This document shows positions 19,666 to 27,765 of a stretch of 64,000 nucleotides of DNA, one piece after another. The stretch comes from DASQUK01 sp963717085. Lineage in GTDB: Bacteria; Actinomycetota; Acidimicrobiia; Acidimicrobiales; VFJN01. Numbering within the stretch: the stretch's first letter is position 1; each line of letters starts with the position of its first letter. A program made the translations under genes and the position numbers. Below the pieces are notes generated by a model. The model saw only the letters and a list, made by a program, of their open reading frames with translations, did no database searches and was not told the origin of the DNA. The DNA lies in NCBI GenBank assembly GCA_963717085.1, contig CAVQVM010000011.1:248001-312000 (forward strand). Direction: 5' to 3'.

Positions 19666-20550
19666 CTATGGGTCGGCGATGGGGCGGTCGGCTGACCACA
19701 GGTGGTAGCCATCCGCTGGGTCGCCGGCCGTATGGGTGGCGTACCACAGCCGGAGGCGGCCGTCGCTCAGGTGCATCGCGCTGGGGCTCTGTACCCGGCC
19801 GGAGTCATCGCCGACATCTCCGGGTGCGAGAGTCGTGCCTCGCAGGTCCCAGGTCACACCATCGTCGGAAGTGGCCATGTCGATGACGGCGCGGGCGCCG
19901 GCTTCGCTGACATAGAACATGGTGAATTGCCGGTGGCGCACGAGGACCCAGGGCTCGGAGACCGCCACCTCGTCGCGAGCGGGCTCGAGCACCGGTCCGA
20001 CGCGGTCCCACGACGCACCGTTCGGGGACACTGCTGCCATGATCGCCGCCCGCCGGCCGTTGTCCGAGCCGTCGTAGCCGGAGTAGAAGAGCCACCACCG
20101 CTCGCCGGTCACAACAAGGCAGGGATGGGTGGCGCCGATCGCGTCGGGCTCGCCCCGCTGCATGAACGTGCCTTGTGCCTGCCATCGGTGACCGTCTACC
20201 GACGTGGCCATGTGGAGACGGGTGTCGGCCCCGTCGGAGCCGGCGTAGGCCATCAGGTAGCCGACGGGTGTGCGCACGACCGAGGGTGCTTCGACTCCGA
20301 ACGCGTCACTGTCCCCCGAGGAACCGGCGTCGATGCTGATCCCCAGGCGGCGCCAGGGCCGCCCGGGCTCCTGCACCGCCTCGAGGATCCGCCCGGTCGA
20401 GCCGTCGTGACCCGAGTACCACATCCGTAGCGTTCCGTCGTCGGCTTCGAGCAGCGAGGGCCGGAACGACCGGAGGCGGTCGAGGTCGGCCCAGGGGCCC
20501 GAGCCGGTGAGGACCACGCCGTGGCAAGTCCAGGACATGGCGACGCTCAC
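19666..20550 (-). CDS. β-propeller glycosidase-like protein (GH43/GH32-type fold)
   Basis: About 290 residues built from repeating blades of the form 'LRMWYSGHDG', 'WWLFYSGYDG', 'LRLWYATHT', each preceded by 'P(S/C)' and an acidic loop. This resembles five-bladed glycosidase-like propellers (GH43/GH32/GH130). No secretion signal is seen. The start is GTG 20550 or ATG 20538; both follow the upstream gene's stop by only a few bases. It is last in a three-gene minus-strand operon with two proteins of unknown function. Enzymatic activity is not certain; the catalytic carboxylates cannot be assigned by eye. Confidence 0.7.
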   Translation of the reverse strand: MSVAMSWTCHGVVLTGSGPWADLDRLRSFRPSLLEADDGTLRMWYSGHDGSTGRILEAVQEPGRPWRRLGISIDAGSSGDSDAFGVEAPSVVRTPVGYLMAYAGSDGADTRLHMATSVDGHRWQAQGTFMQRGEPDAIGATHPCLVVTGERWWLFYSGYDGSDNGRRAAIMAAVSPNGASWDRVGPVLEPARDEVAVSEPWVLVRHRQFTMFYVSEAGARAVIDMATSDDGVTWDLRGTTLAPGDVGDDSGRVQSPSAMHLSDGRLRLWYATHTAGDPADGYHLWSADRPIADP

Positions 20551-20551
20551 G

Positions 20552-21229
20552 CTACCCAGCGGGAGGGTCGTGATCGCCCGGCCGCGGCCACCAGGACACT
20601 CCCGGCATCGCCAGCACCGACGGCGGCGATCGGTGCAACGCCGGCGTAGCGCCTGATCGAACGATGCGTGGGCGCATCGGTTCGGGTGGCGGTACCGGCT
20701 CGGGTGGCGGGACCGGCTCGGGTGGCGGGACCGGCTCGGGTGGCCACGATTCGGCCAGGGGCGACGATTCTCGTTCGGCCGGCGTGGGCAGCGTGCTTCG
20801 GTCGTTGCCTGTCGTGTGGTGCTGGCCCTCGCGAACGATTGAGAGCGCAACCCGGCCCCTTGGGGTCGGGGCGCGGCGAGGCCCGGTTCTGGTGGGCTCG
20901 CCCGACACCGCTCTGTCCCCCAGGTAGGCGATGGCTCGCTCCAGGAGCCGAACGCCGCGGCGGGTCGTGCCGTCGTTGGACGGGTGGCGCGCTTGGGAGC
21001 GTCCGAGACGCAAGGCGTGGGTCATGGTGTCGGGATCGTGACCCGCCGTGCGTGCGAGCGCGAGCGCCTGGTCGGGCAGGTGGAGGCGGCCGGGGCCAGC
21101 CAGCTGGAGGCTGCGCTGCCACACGCGCTGCGCGACCTCCAACCCCGCGCGGCGGGCAGAAGGCGTCGATCTCGGATCGGAACCAGCGCGGGAATGGCCG
21201 GGGACTGGCGTCGATCCGTCGGTCGTCAC
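20552..21229 (-). CDS. Hypothetical protein with helical N-terminal domain and (PEPVPP) repeat
   Basis: A 225-residue protein starting at a GTG that overlaps the stop of the preceding gene as GTGA, a strong sign that the frame is real. Residues about 25-110 look helical (LEVAQRVWQRSLQLAG; LPDQALALARTAGHDP). A linker follows, built from PPEPVP/PPPEPVP repeats encoded by an 18-bp DNA tandem repeat, and then a basic C terminus. No family recognised. It ends one base before the propeller gene's GTG, so three genes form one translational unit. Confidence 0.65.
   Translation of the reverse strand: MTTDGSTPVPGHSRAGSDPRSTPSARRAGLEVAQRVWQRSLQLAGPGRLHLPDQALALARTAGHDPDTMTHALRLGRSQARHPSNDGTTRRGVRLLERAIAYLGDRAVSGEPTRTGPRRAPTPRGRVALSIVREGQHHTTGNDRSTLPTPAERESSPLAESWPPEPVPPPEPVPPPEPVPPPEPMRPRIVRSGATPALHRSPPSVLAMPGVSWWPRPGDHDPPAG
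20683..20747. repeat. 18-bp tandem repeat (about 3.5 copies)
   Basis: CGGGTGGCGGGACCGGCT is repeated at 20683-20700 (one change), 20701-20718 and 20719-20736, followed by a partial copy. On the minus strand it encodes the PEPVPP linker of the hypothetical protein. On the plus strand it would read GSGGGT, but that frame lacks other support. Confidence 0.85.
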
Positions 21230-21525
21230 GACGCGCGGCCGGTCCAGCTGCGGGGGGTTACCTCGTTCGGGTCTACATCCCGACCGAACAGCGCGGCTCG
21301 ACAAGGTGGGCAGACCCACCAGTCCGGCATAGCCGGCGCGTAGAGAGTGGGATCACCCTCGAACATCAAGCGGCACCGCCCGCACTGTCGAGGCGGTGGT
21401 TCAGCATCGCCGGGCGCCTGCTGGGCGTGGGACTCGACCAGTGCGCGCTCGGCGCCTGCCAATAGCGCCACCCGAGGCCACCGCCGACGATCACGGGGAG
21501 CCAGGATCTCCATGGTGAGTTCCAT
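21226..21525 (-). CDS. Small zinc-ribbon protein
   Basis: About 100 residues. It contains two CxxC knuckles, QCGRCRLMFEG and WVCPPCRAALFG, separated by about 20 residues, a small zinc-ribbon arrangement. The start is ambiguous: ATG 21525 (used), GTG 21546 or ATG 21513. It is the first gene of the coupled operon 21525-19666 and its stop lies in the GTGA overlap with the second gene. Function unknown; a nucleic-acid- or partner-binding adaptor is possible. Confidence 0.7.
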   Translation of the reverse strand: MELTMEILAPRDRRRWPRVALLAGAERALVESHAQQAPGDAEPPPRQCGRCRLMFEGDPTLYAPAMPDWWVCPPCRAALFGRDVDPNEVTPRSWTGRAS

Positions 21526-21631
21526 CCTCTGCGGCTGGACACTCACCGTCGACGACAGCCAGTTCCAGCACCTGCCGCAGAGGCTACACAGATGAGCCCT
21601 AAGACATGCAATCTGTTTCTGGAATAGAGAT

Positions 21632-21637
21632 TATAGT
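21632..21637 (+). promoter_or_regulatory. Candidate -10 of a leaderless promoter
   Basis: TATAGT lies six bases before the ATG at 21644, the spacing expected for transcription starting at the A of the start codon. No Shine-Dalgarno sequence is present, supporting a leaderless mRNA. Confidence 0.45.
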
Positions 21638-21643
21638 GTCGTC

Positions 21644-21985
21644 ATGGGAGGTTGGAGCTTCCTCACGAACCACGCCCGGACCCTGCTGTGCATCGCCGCC
21701 GATCCCGGAGCGCGCCTCCGCGACATCGCCACCACCGTGGGTATCACCGAGCGCAGAGCCCACGCCATCGTCAACGACCTCGTGGACGCCGGCTACGTGG
21801 TCAAGGACCGCAATGGTCGTCGCAACCAGTACCGGATCCAGGCCGACCTGCCGCTCCGGGACCCGATCAACCGTCAACGCACCATCGGCGAGCTGCTCGA
21901 CCTGCTCGTCGGCAGCGACGAACCCCGCGAAGGGATCAGCCCGAGGGACCGACGACCGCTGACCAAGGCCGCCGAGAGGCGCTGA
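21644..21985 (+). CDS. Small winged-helix transcriptional regulator
   Basis: A 113-residue protein. Residues about 10-65 form a winged helix (ARTLLCIAADPGARLRDIATTVGITERRAHAIVNDLVDAGYVVKDRNGRRNQY), similar to MarR/ArsR-like regulators; the C terminus is charged. It is divergent from the coupled three-gene operon at 21525-19666 across about 120 bp, so it may control that operon. Ligand and targets unknown. Confidence 0.8.
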   Translation: MGGWSFLTNHARTLLCIAADPGARLRDIATTVGITERRAHAIVNDLVDAGYVVKDRNGRRNQYRIQADLPLRDPINRQRTIGELLDLLVGSDEPREGISPRDRRPLTKAAERR

Positions 21986-22102
21986 TCAACCGCACAGCCG
22001 TGCGACACTCGTGCTGAGCGCCTCGGCACCCCGAGGGTGGCCTGCACCAAACGTCGACTTGGAGCGCGACCGTTGGTGAGTCGGTGATCCAAATCCGACT
22101 GC

Positions 22103-22306
22103 TCAACCTGTCTGGCTGTAGGACTCGAAGGTGTCGGGGTCCGGTCGGAGGAGGGTACGGTCGCCCTTGCCGCCAACCGCGAGACCGATCACCTCGTGGC
22201 TGCCATCCTCGTTCTCCACAAGAGCCCAGACGACGACCGGGAAGGTGCCCCGCGAGGTCTGCATCTTGGCGCCATGCAGCGCAGGTGCGAGCTGCAAGAT
22301 CTTCAT
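22103..22306 (-). CDS. Small hypothetical protein
   Basis: A 67-residue product from ATG 22306 (MKILQLAPALHGAK...). A strand-rich centre (FPVVVWALVENEDGSHEVIGLAV) and a polar C terminus are visible; no family recognised. The upstream frame is probably not translated because composition changes there. It lies among remnants next to an IS30 relic. Confidence 0.55.
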   Translation of the reverse strand: MKILQLAPALHGAKMQTSRGTFPVVVWALVENEDGSHEVIGLAVGGKGDRTLLRPDPDTFESYSQTG

Positions 22307-22475
22307 GGACGCCACGGTAGACGTGGCCGCCGTCACCGGACGCAGAAACCACGGCCCCCCGCAGGCAACAGCCAGCGGATGACGAACCAAGGGGGCGAGG
22401 TCCCTCGCAGCTTCTAGCGGGCCAAACCAGCAAGGCCCTGACCCGGACCGGAAGTGGTGGCAGGAGTTGTGGTGA

Positions 22476-22620
22476 CCGGCGCAGATCGCCCGGCCTTGGC
22501 GTGTCGAGTTCCCTGACGACCCGCTGATGTGGGTGAGCCATGAGACGATCTACCAGACGTTGTTCGTGCGGGTCCCCGGCGAGCTACGCCGGCGAGCAGG
22601 TCACGGAGGGCGCGTTCGGG
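22476..22620 (+). pseudogene. IS30-family transposase remnant
   Basis: A short uninterrupted frame encodes PAQIARPWRVEFPDD then MWVSHETIYQTLFVRVPGELRRR. 'WVSHETIYQ.L' with the following basic ELRR segment is a hallmark of the N-terminal half of IS30 transposases. A stop codon lies immediately upstream and the frame decays before 22620, so only about 45 residues remain. It marks a past insertion next to the phosphoesterase gene. Confidence 0.8.
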
Positions 22621-22645
22621 GTGCCGATTCGAAAATATGGTGGTG

Positions 22646-23605
22646 ATGAACCGGCGTGAGTTTCTGGCCGCGGGGGTGGGGCTGGTCGGCGCCACGGCGA
22701 CTGCCGGCACGTTGGCCGGTGCGGTGTGGCCGCTGCTGTCGCGCGAGGACCTCTTGCCCGGCGAGGCGCCGGACGTGCAGCTCAGGCCCCATGCCTGGCA
22801 GACGGCGGACGACCGGTTGTCGTTCGTGGCGCTGGGCGACAACGGCAGCGGTGGCCGCCAGGCGCTGGCGGTCGCCGAGCGCATGGCCTTCACCTACCAG
22901 ACGGCGCCGTACGGTCTGGTCGCCCTGCTGGGCGACATCTGCTACTACGGCAACTTTCGGCGCCGGTTCGACACTGTGTTCCGGCGTCCGCTCGGACCTC
23001 TCATCGACGCGGGGGTGGGCTTCGAGCTCGCGATCGGCAACCACGACAACGCGGTCCACTTCAGCAACCACGGGTTGAGCGCCATCGAGGCCGAGCTCGA
23101 GCTGCTGGGCACGCCGGGTCGTTACTACACGACGAGCCAAGGCCCGGTGGACTTCTTCTTCCTCGACTCCAGCATCCCCGGCCTGTACGGGCCGAGAGCG
23201 CCCGAGCAGCTGAACTGGCTCGACGACGCCCTGGCCAGCTCTGCCAACCAGTGGAAGGTGGTGGCCTTGCATCACCCTCCCTACTCGTCCGGCCACCACG
23301 GCAGCACGCCAGGCGCCCAGGAGCGTCTGGTGCCCCTCCTGAGCCGCCACCATGTCGACCTGGTCCTCAGCGGGCACGACCACGACTACGAGCGCATCGA
23401 GCCCCAGCACGGCGTCACGTACGTGGTGAGCGGCGGCGGCTGCAAGACCACCCGGGTGGGTCGCAGCGCGTTCACGGCAGTGGCCGAGCGCACGCTGCAG
23501 TTCCTCCACGTCGAGGTCGTGGACGACCGCATGACGGCGACGTGCGTTCGGGAGGACGGGTCGGTGGCCGACCGGTTCAGGCTGCGAGCCCGGGAGGGGT
23601 CCTGA
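22646..23605 (+). CDS. Tat-exported metallophosphoesterase (purple-acid-phosphatase-like)
   Basis: About 319 residues. The N terminus NRREFLAAGVGLVGATATAG is a twin-arginine signal with a hydrophobic core. The calcineurin-like metal motifs are ordered: GDNG, LLGDICY, IGNHDN, then VALHHPPYSSGHHG and SGHDHDYER. It should hydrolyse phosphomonoesters or diesters outside the membrane with a di-metal centre. Start ATG 22646 is used; an ATG at 22637 adds three residues. The next gene, a small membrane protein, follows directly. Confidence 0.88.
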   Translation: MNRREFLAAGVGLVGATATAGTLAGAVWPLLSREDLLPGEAPDVQLRPHAWQTADDRLSFVALGDNGSGGRQALAVAERMAFTYQTAPYGLVALLGDICYYGNFRRRFDTVFRRPLGPLIDAGVGFELAIGNHDNAVHFSNHGLSAIEAELELLGTPGRYYTTSQGPVDFFFLDSSIPGLYGPRAPEQLNWLDDALASSANQWKVVALHHPPYSSGHHGSTPGAQERLVPLLSRHHVDLVLSGHDHDYERIEPQHGVTYVVSGGGCKTTRVGRSAFTAVAERTLQFLHVEVVDDRMTATCVREDGSVADRFRLRAREGS

Positions 23606-23628
23606 GCGGCCGGGCCACCGACGCCGCC

Positions 23629-24072
23629 GTGGCCGCGGGCTTCGCGCTTGCCGGCTTCGTGGTCATCCTCGTCCCGGCCGTCGCCGTGCGCTCCGAGGTG
23701 TTGAACGCCGGCGTCGGCAGCATGGACGACGACGTCCTGGCGGCCAGCGCCGCCATGGGCGCCGTGCACATGGTCCTGGCGTGGAGGCGGCTGCGCGACG
23801 AGGAACGGATCGCCGCCCGCCGGCTGCACCTCTGGATCGCCGCGCTCAACGCGCTCGTCGTCCTTGCCTTGAGCGCATCCGTCTTGCTGCTGCTCGTCCT
23901 CTACTGGTTCCCCGACGAGCACGCCTCGCTCGCCAATCGTGGCTTCCCGGTGTTCCTCCTGTGGGCGGGGGTTCAGGGCGTGGCAATCCTCCTGGCCGAG
24001 GCGACGGCCCGTTTCGTCTTCTGGTGGCTCGAACCGCACGGACCCTCGACGCCCGGCCCATCCCCCCCGTGA
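23629..24072 (+). CDS. Small four-helix membrane protein
   Basis: About 147 residues with four predicted transmembrane segments (VAAGFALAGFVVILVPAVAV; MGAVHMVLAW region; ALNALVVLALSASVLLLLVL; PVFLLWAGVQGVAILLAEA). Family unknown. The frame opens right after the phosphoesterase stop; a CTG at 23602 forms a CTGA overlap with that stop and has GGAGG upstream, so the real start may be 23602 rather than the GTG at 23629. Probably co-transcribed with the phosphoesterase. Confidence 0.65.
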   Translation: MAAGFALAGFVVILVPAVAVRSEVLNAGVGSMDDDVLAASAAMGAVHMVLAWRRLRDEERIAARRLHLWIAALNALVVLALSASVLLLLVLYWFPDEHASLANRGFPVFLLWAGVQGVAILLAEATARFVFWWLEPHGPSTPGPSPP

Positions 24073-24332
24073 CGCCTGTCGTTTCAACGTCGAGTTGGCG
24101 CTGATCGATGGCCCGCGACCAGAACTCGCGTGGCTCTTCCCACAGGATCCAGGAAACGAGGCGAAGCCAGGTCACTCGCGTAACTCGACGGGCGAGGCGC
24201 GGATCGGGGCATATGGCCAGGTCACGGCGCAGATACGACCTATCACCGGGTCCGGTCATCAGGTCACCTCGCCCCGGGTCGTCCACCCCAGAGCGCCGGC
24301 CGTGTGGCGCTCATGCCATGGCCCGACGCGAC
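24073..24332. other. Intergenic region with no supported gene
   Basis: Open frames exist on both strands, including a Trp-rich minus-strand stretch near 24130-24260, but none has a convincing start, ribosome site or family. The region separates convergent genes. Confidence 0.4.
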
Positions 24333-24360
24333 GGAGCCGCCGGTTGGGACCGGCGGCTCC
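24333..24360 (-). terminator. Hairpin terminator downstream of the cold-shock gene
   Basis: A perfect 12-bp stem, GGAGCCGCCGGT / ACCGGCGGCTCC with a 4-base loop, lies 22 bp after the cold-shock stop. There is no U-tract, which is common for high-GC actinobacterial hairpins. It could also stop transcription from the opposite side. Confidence 0.7.
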
Positions 24361-24382
24361 AGGGTGGTGCAGATGGAGCGCG

Positions 24383-24583
24383 TCAGATGACGCGTACGTT
24401 CTGCGCTTCCTCACCCTTGCGACCGGGGGCGACGTCGAATTCGACGCGCTGCCCCTCGTCGAGGGATCGGTAGCCGTTCCCCTGGATGTTCGAGTAGTGA
24501 ACGAAAACGTCGTCAGCGCCTTCGCGAGAGATGAAGCCGAAGCCCTTCTCGGCGTTGAAGAACTTCACAGTTCCAGTTGTCAC
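24383..24583 (-). CDS. Cold-shock protein (CspA family)
   Basis: A 66-residue OB-fold protein from GTG 24583. TGTVKFFNAEKGFGFI contains RNP1 (KGFGFI) and VFVHYS is RNP2, the nucleic-acid-binding motifs. It binds single-stranded RNA/DNA and melts mRNA structure. A long AU-richer leader (about 240 bp) lies upstream, as usual for csp genes, where post-transcriptional control may act. Confidence 0.92.
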   Translation of the reverse strand: MTTGTVKFFNAEKGFGFISREGADDVFVHYSNIQGNGYRSLDEGQRVEFDVAPGRKGEEAQNVRVI

Positions 24584-24831
24584 AGATTTGCTCTTCTCAC
24601 TTTTGCCGGCCGTCCTTGTGACGACCCGATCCACGATGCTACCCGTCGATCGTGCAATTGAGCGCCGTGGAGCTCGCAAGCCCCTTGTTAGCCGGGCACC
24701 GCAGCGGTTTCTGTAGGGAGCCACAGACGGGGCGGGACGCCAGCAGCCACTGCACGAGCGGACGCGAGTTGGCGATCCGCTCGGACGGATCGACCGCGGA
24801 TGTTGCCGGCTAGGCCTGGCCGATGGTCTCG

Positions 24832-25227
24832 CTAGTCGGCGAACACGTCCCGGGTCAGCTGGATGAAGAAGCTGTGGTCGTGCCCCTTGTTGGGATCGGT
24901 CGAGTTGTACGAGGTGTTCGACGCGCCGTCTGGCACTTCCTCTTCGGAGTAGATCGCCCCCACCGGGCACACGTCGTCCTGGTAGCAGGCGGTACAAGAC
25001 GTGCACTCGTCGACGTTCACATACAGCAGGCTGTCGCCGAAGATCGCCACCGCGTCCGGGTTCGGCACGTGCGTGTTCTCGACGGTGCCGCTGCCGGCCT
25101 CGTCCTCCGAGAACAGCACCCCTTTCGACATGTCCACCTCGTAGATGCACTGCACGGGGCAGACATCGACGCACGCTCGGTCCTTCACGTCGATGCAGGC
25201 CTCGGTGATGATCGCGATCCCTGACAT
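24832..25227 (-). CDS. 4Fe-4S ferredoxin (FdxA-like, with insertion)
   Basis: About 131 residues. Two cluster motifs are visible: ACVDVCPVQCIYE near the N terminus and CTSCTACYQDDVCPVGAIY near residue 75. The spacing of the second differs from the canonical CxxCxxC. A 30-residue acidic insertion separates them, making the protein longer than the usual 105-residue FdxA. Start ATG 25227 has GGAG upstream; ATG 25239 is also possible. It is a general electron carrier and could serve the P450 at 10137, but is not linked to it. Confidence 0.85.
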   Translation of the reverse strand: MSGIAIITEACIDVKDRACVDVCPVQCIYEVDMSKGVLFSEDEAGSGTVENTHVPNPDAVAIFGDSLLYVNVDECTSCTACYQDDVCPVGAIYSEEEVPDGASNTSYNSTDPNKGHDHSFFIQLTRDVFAD

Positions 25228-25331
25228 GGTCGGCTCCATGAGCTCCGCAAGCGGCTACCCCAGGAATCTTCCCCCGCGGCGGGAGGGCCTAACCAGCTGA
25301 ACCCCAGTCAGAGTTCTGGTTCAGTGGTGTC

Positions 25332-25907
25332 ATGCGAACGTTTGGACTCGCGGCGGCGGCTGTGGCCGGCGCCGTCGGCTACCGGCTTGTCGTGGGCGGG
25401 GAGCTGACACTGGACACCGGGCTCGGTCGGCACATCCGACCACTGGGACCGCTGACGTTCACCATCGCGGCACCTCGCGAGACCGTCTTCGACGTGATTG
25501 CCGCGCCCTATCTGGGGCGGATGCCACGGGCGATAGCGGAGGAGATCGAGGTACTCGAGCGGGGCGGCGACATGGTTCTCGCCGCGCATCGGACCCCCGT
25601 GGGAGGGAGAATGGTGGCAACCACGATCGAGACCGTCCGCTTCGATCGTCCCGAGACGGTTGCGTTCCGACTGGTGCGGGGCCCGGTGCCTCATGTCGTC
25701 GAGCAGTTCACACTCCATGACGATGCCGGCGCCACGCGGCTCGACTACCGGGGCGAGCTCGGCACCGACTTCTGGCAGCTTGGTCGCTGGTGGGGAAATC
25801 AGGTGGCCGGCAAGTGGGAGGCGACCGTGTGGGGTTCCCTCGTCCGCGTGCGCGACGAAGCAGAACGCAAAGCCGCAAGCCGCCGCAGGCATCCGGAGCG
25901 GAGCTGA
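25332..25907 (+). CDS. SRPBCC-fold (polyketide cyclase-like) protein with N-terminal hydrophobic segment
   Basis: A 191-residue protein. A short hydrophobic N terminus (LAAAAVAGAVGYRLVVG) is followed by PLTFTIAAPRETVFDVIAAPYLGRMP, the start of an SRPBCC/START-like helix-grip domain. The C terminus is a long amphipathic helix rich in Arg and Glu. Family members bind hydrophobic ligands; the ligand is not predictable. Start ATG 25332 lies just downstream of a divergent ferredoxin gene. Confidence 0.65.
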   Translation: MRTFGLAAAAVAGAVGYRLVVGGELTLDTGLGRHIRPLGPLTFTIAAPRETVFDVIAAPYLGRMPRAIAEEIEVLERGGDMVLAAHRTPVGGRMVATTIETVRFDRPETVAFRLVRGPVPHVVEQFTLHDDAGATRLDYRGELGTDFWQLGRWWGNQVAGKWEATVWGSLVRVRDEAERKAASRRRHPERS

Positions 25908-25913
25908 CCGCGG

Positions 25914-26873
25914 GTGGCTGAGCTCGGTGCCGGGCGACGCCGGCGCCTTGCTGAGGAGCTCGAGGAGAGCGGGCTGCGCTCGGCGGGCAGCGAGGCCCTC
26001 CGCGAGATGATGGTGGAGGAGATCGATCATGCGCTCCGTCCAACAGTCCACGAAAGGCGGGTCGCGAGTAGCGGCACGTTCCTCGAGCCCAGGTCGGATC
26101 CAGCCACGTGGGCGCCCGGGACGCAGCTCGACATAACCCGCACGCCCCTCGGTCAGCAGCCTCTCTCTGCTGTTCGCCGCTATGCCGACGGGATCGCAAG
26201 CTGGGTCCTGCGCCGCACTGATGGCATCAACGAGTGGATGCTGTTCGACCGGCCGGCCGGTTCGGAGCGGGACCTCGTCGTGATGGCCGGTGTGTTCGAT
26301 GCGACCCTCGTGCAGCGGCATCCCGCGGGGCCGGTTCGGGTGGTCGGAAGCTTCGGAGTGCTCCGCTGGGAGGGCTTCAGCTGGCACCTCGAGCCGCCGG
26401 TCCCCAGCTGGATCGACGTCGTCGCCGCGTGTCCGCTCTACGGGGATCCCGAGGTACTCGAGGCGATACTGGAGTTCGCGGTCCATGACCTCGGATCGAT
26501 GGGCATCGGCTCACTGCTCATCTACCGGCCCGATCCAGCGCCCGGTCCCACAGTCGAGGAGCGGCTGCCGACGCCGCCGCCCCTGCAAATCCGCACGCCC
26601 TCTCACCTTGCTCCGCTCCGCCACGCCCTCGCCCAGATCGACGGCGCCGCCATCTTCGACACCGACGGGGTTCTGCGCCTCCTCGGCGTGCGGCTCGTGC
26701 CGAGCCAACAAGCCGAGGAGACCGTCGAGGCGTTCGGCGGCACTCGCCACACTTCTGGCCGCCGCTACAGCCACGACGACCCTCTCGCGACCGTGATCGC
26801 CGTGAGCGAGGACGGTCCCGTCTCGGTGCTCCGCAACGGCGCGGTCCTCGGCCGTTCGGACAAGGCCGAATGA
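25914..26873 (+). CDS. Protein with C-terminal diadenylate-cyclase (DisA_N/DAC)-like domain
   Basis: A 319-residue protein. The C-terminal 110 residues match the diadenylate-cyclase pattern: a DGA motif (QIDGAAIFDTDGVLRLLGVRL, residue about 243) and, about 35 residues later, GTRHTSGRRYSHDD then TVIAVSEDGPVSVLRNG. DAC enzymes make c-di-AMP from two ATP using DGA and RHR; here the second motif is RHT, so activity is uncertain. The N-terminal 220 residues are probably a sensor domain of unknown type. Start GTG 25914, 6 bp after the SRPBCC gene, likely the same operon. Confidence 0.7.
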   Translation: MAELGAGRRRRLAEELEESGLRSAGSEALREMMVEEIDHALRPTVHERRVASSGTFLEPRSDPATWAPGTQLDITRTPLGQQPLSAVRRYADGIASWVLRRTDGINEWMLFDRPAGSERDLVVMAGVFDATLVQRHPAGPVRVVGSFGVLRWEGFSWHLEPPVPSWIDVVAACPLYGDPEVLEAILEFAVHDLGSMGIGSLLIYRPDPAPGPTVEERLPTPPPLQIRTPSHLAPLRHALAQIDGAAIFDTDGVLRLLGVRLVPSQQAEETVEAFGGTRHTSGRRYSHDDPLATVIAVSEDGPVSVLRNGAVLGRSDKAE

Positions 26874-26997
26874 CGGGGCCACGGGGCCGCCGCTCTCGAC
26901 TTCCTTCATGACGCGGTAGACCTCTGCCGCTTCGCGCGAATGCTCAAGGGAACGAGCTGTGGCGCCGGCCCGGTGGCGTGTGAGGCAGGCTGACGAC

Positions 26998-27465
26998 GTG
27001 CAGGAAACCCACGGCGGGCTACGGCCAAGGAGAGCCAAGCGAGACGAGGCCGCAGGAATCGCGGCTGTCTGGTTGCGTTCGCGGCAGGCGTCGATTCCGG
27101 CCATCCCCCCTCCGGTCCACAGTGACCACGAGGTGCACGAGTTCTTCGCGAGCGTGGTCCTGCCGGAGCGGGAAACGTGGGTGATCGATGACGACCATGG
27201 CGAGATCGTCGCGCTGCTCGTCCTCGAGTCGGGGTGGATTGACCAGTTGTATGTCGACCCGGGCCACACCGGGTGCGGCCTCGGGTCGCGCCTCCTCGAC
27301 GTCGCCAAGGCGGTCTACCCCGAGGGTCTCGACCTCTGGACGTTCGCGGCGAACACCGGTGCCCGGCGCTTCTACGAGCGACATGGCTTCGTGGCAATCG
27401 AGTCGACCGAGGGTCACAACGAGGAGGGAGCGCCAGACGTCCGCTATCACTGGCCGGCGACGTGA
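26998..27465 (+). CDS. GNAT family N-acetyltransferase
   Basis: About 155 residues. The acetyl-CoA-binding motif A is clear: IDQLYVDPGHTGCGLGSRLLDVAKA, followed by LWTFAANTGARRFYERHGFVAIE (motif B). It transfers an acetyl group to an amine; the substrate is unknown. The start is ambiguous (GTG 26998 used, GTG 26959 also in frame); homology begins only after RRAKRDEAAG. Confidence 0.85.
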   Translation: MQETHGGLRPRRAKRDEAAGIAAVWLRSRQASIPAIPPPVHSDHEVHEFFASVVLPERETWVIDDDHGEIVALLVLESGWIDQLYVDPGHTGCGLGSRLLDVAKAVYPEGLDLWTFAANTGARRFYERHGFVAIESTEGHNEEGAPDVRYHWPAT

Positions 27466-27765
27466 CACACGGCGGTCCTGACGGCAGACGGCGAACCGAC
27501 CACGGCTCAGCGGGGATCCGATCCCGGTGCCGGCCGGAGGAGGTGGTGGGGATACGATCCGGGCGGCGGAAATCCACGGGGTGTCGGCGGCCACGAGATC
27601 CTGAATATTCGGACCGATCGCCTCAGCTACTGGGGACGACCGTCCCGTTGTCCGAGAGCGCCGCGCGGCGCATGACCTCCACGGAGCAGAATCGGACCGA
27701 CCACACAAGCGCGCCCCGCTGCCAAAGCTGGTGCCCATCCATCACTCTCTCCCCAACGGAGTCCA
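27466..27765. other. Intergenic region, nothing supported
   Basis: Three hundred bases between the acetyltransferase and the next small gene. Low ORF quality in all frames; a short palindrome GAATATTC lies near 27603 but no regulatory role can be argued. Confidence 0.4.

Noticed and set aside
20664..20927. Plus-strand frame with GSGGGT repeats
   Set aside because: The same DNA encodes the PEPVPP linker of a minus-strand gene with GTGA coupling; the plus frame has no other support.
24108..24473. Small Arg-rich plus-strand ORF
   Set aside because: It overlaps the cold-shock gene and its terminator and has no ribosome site.
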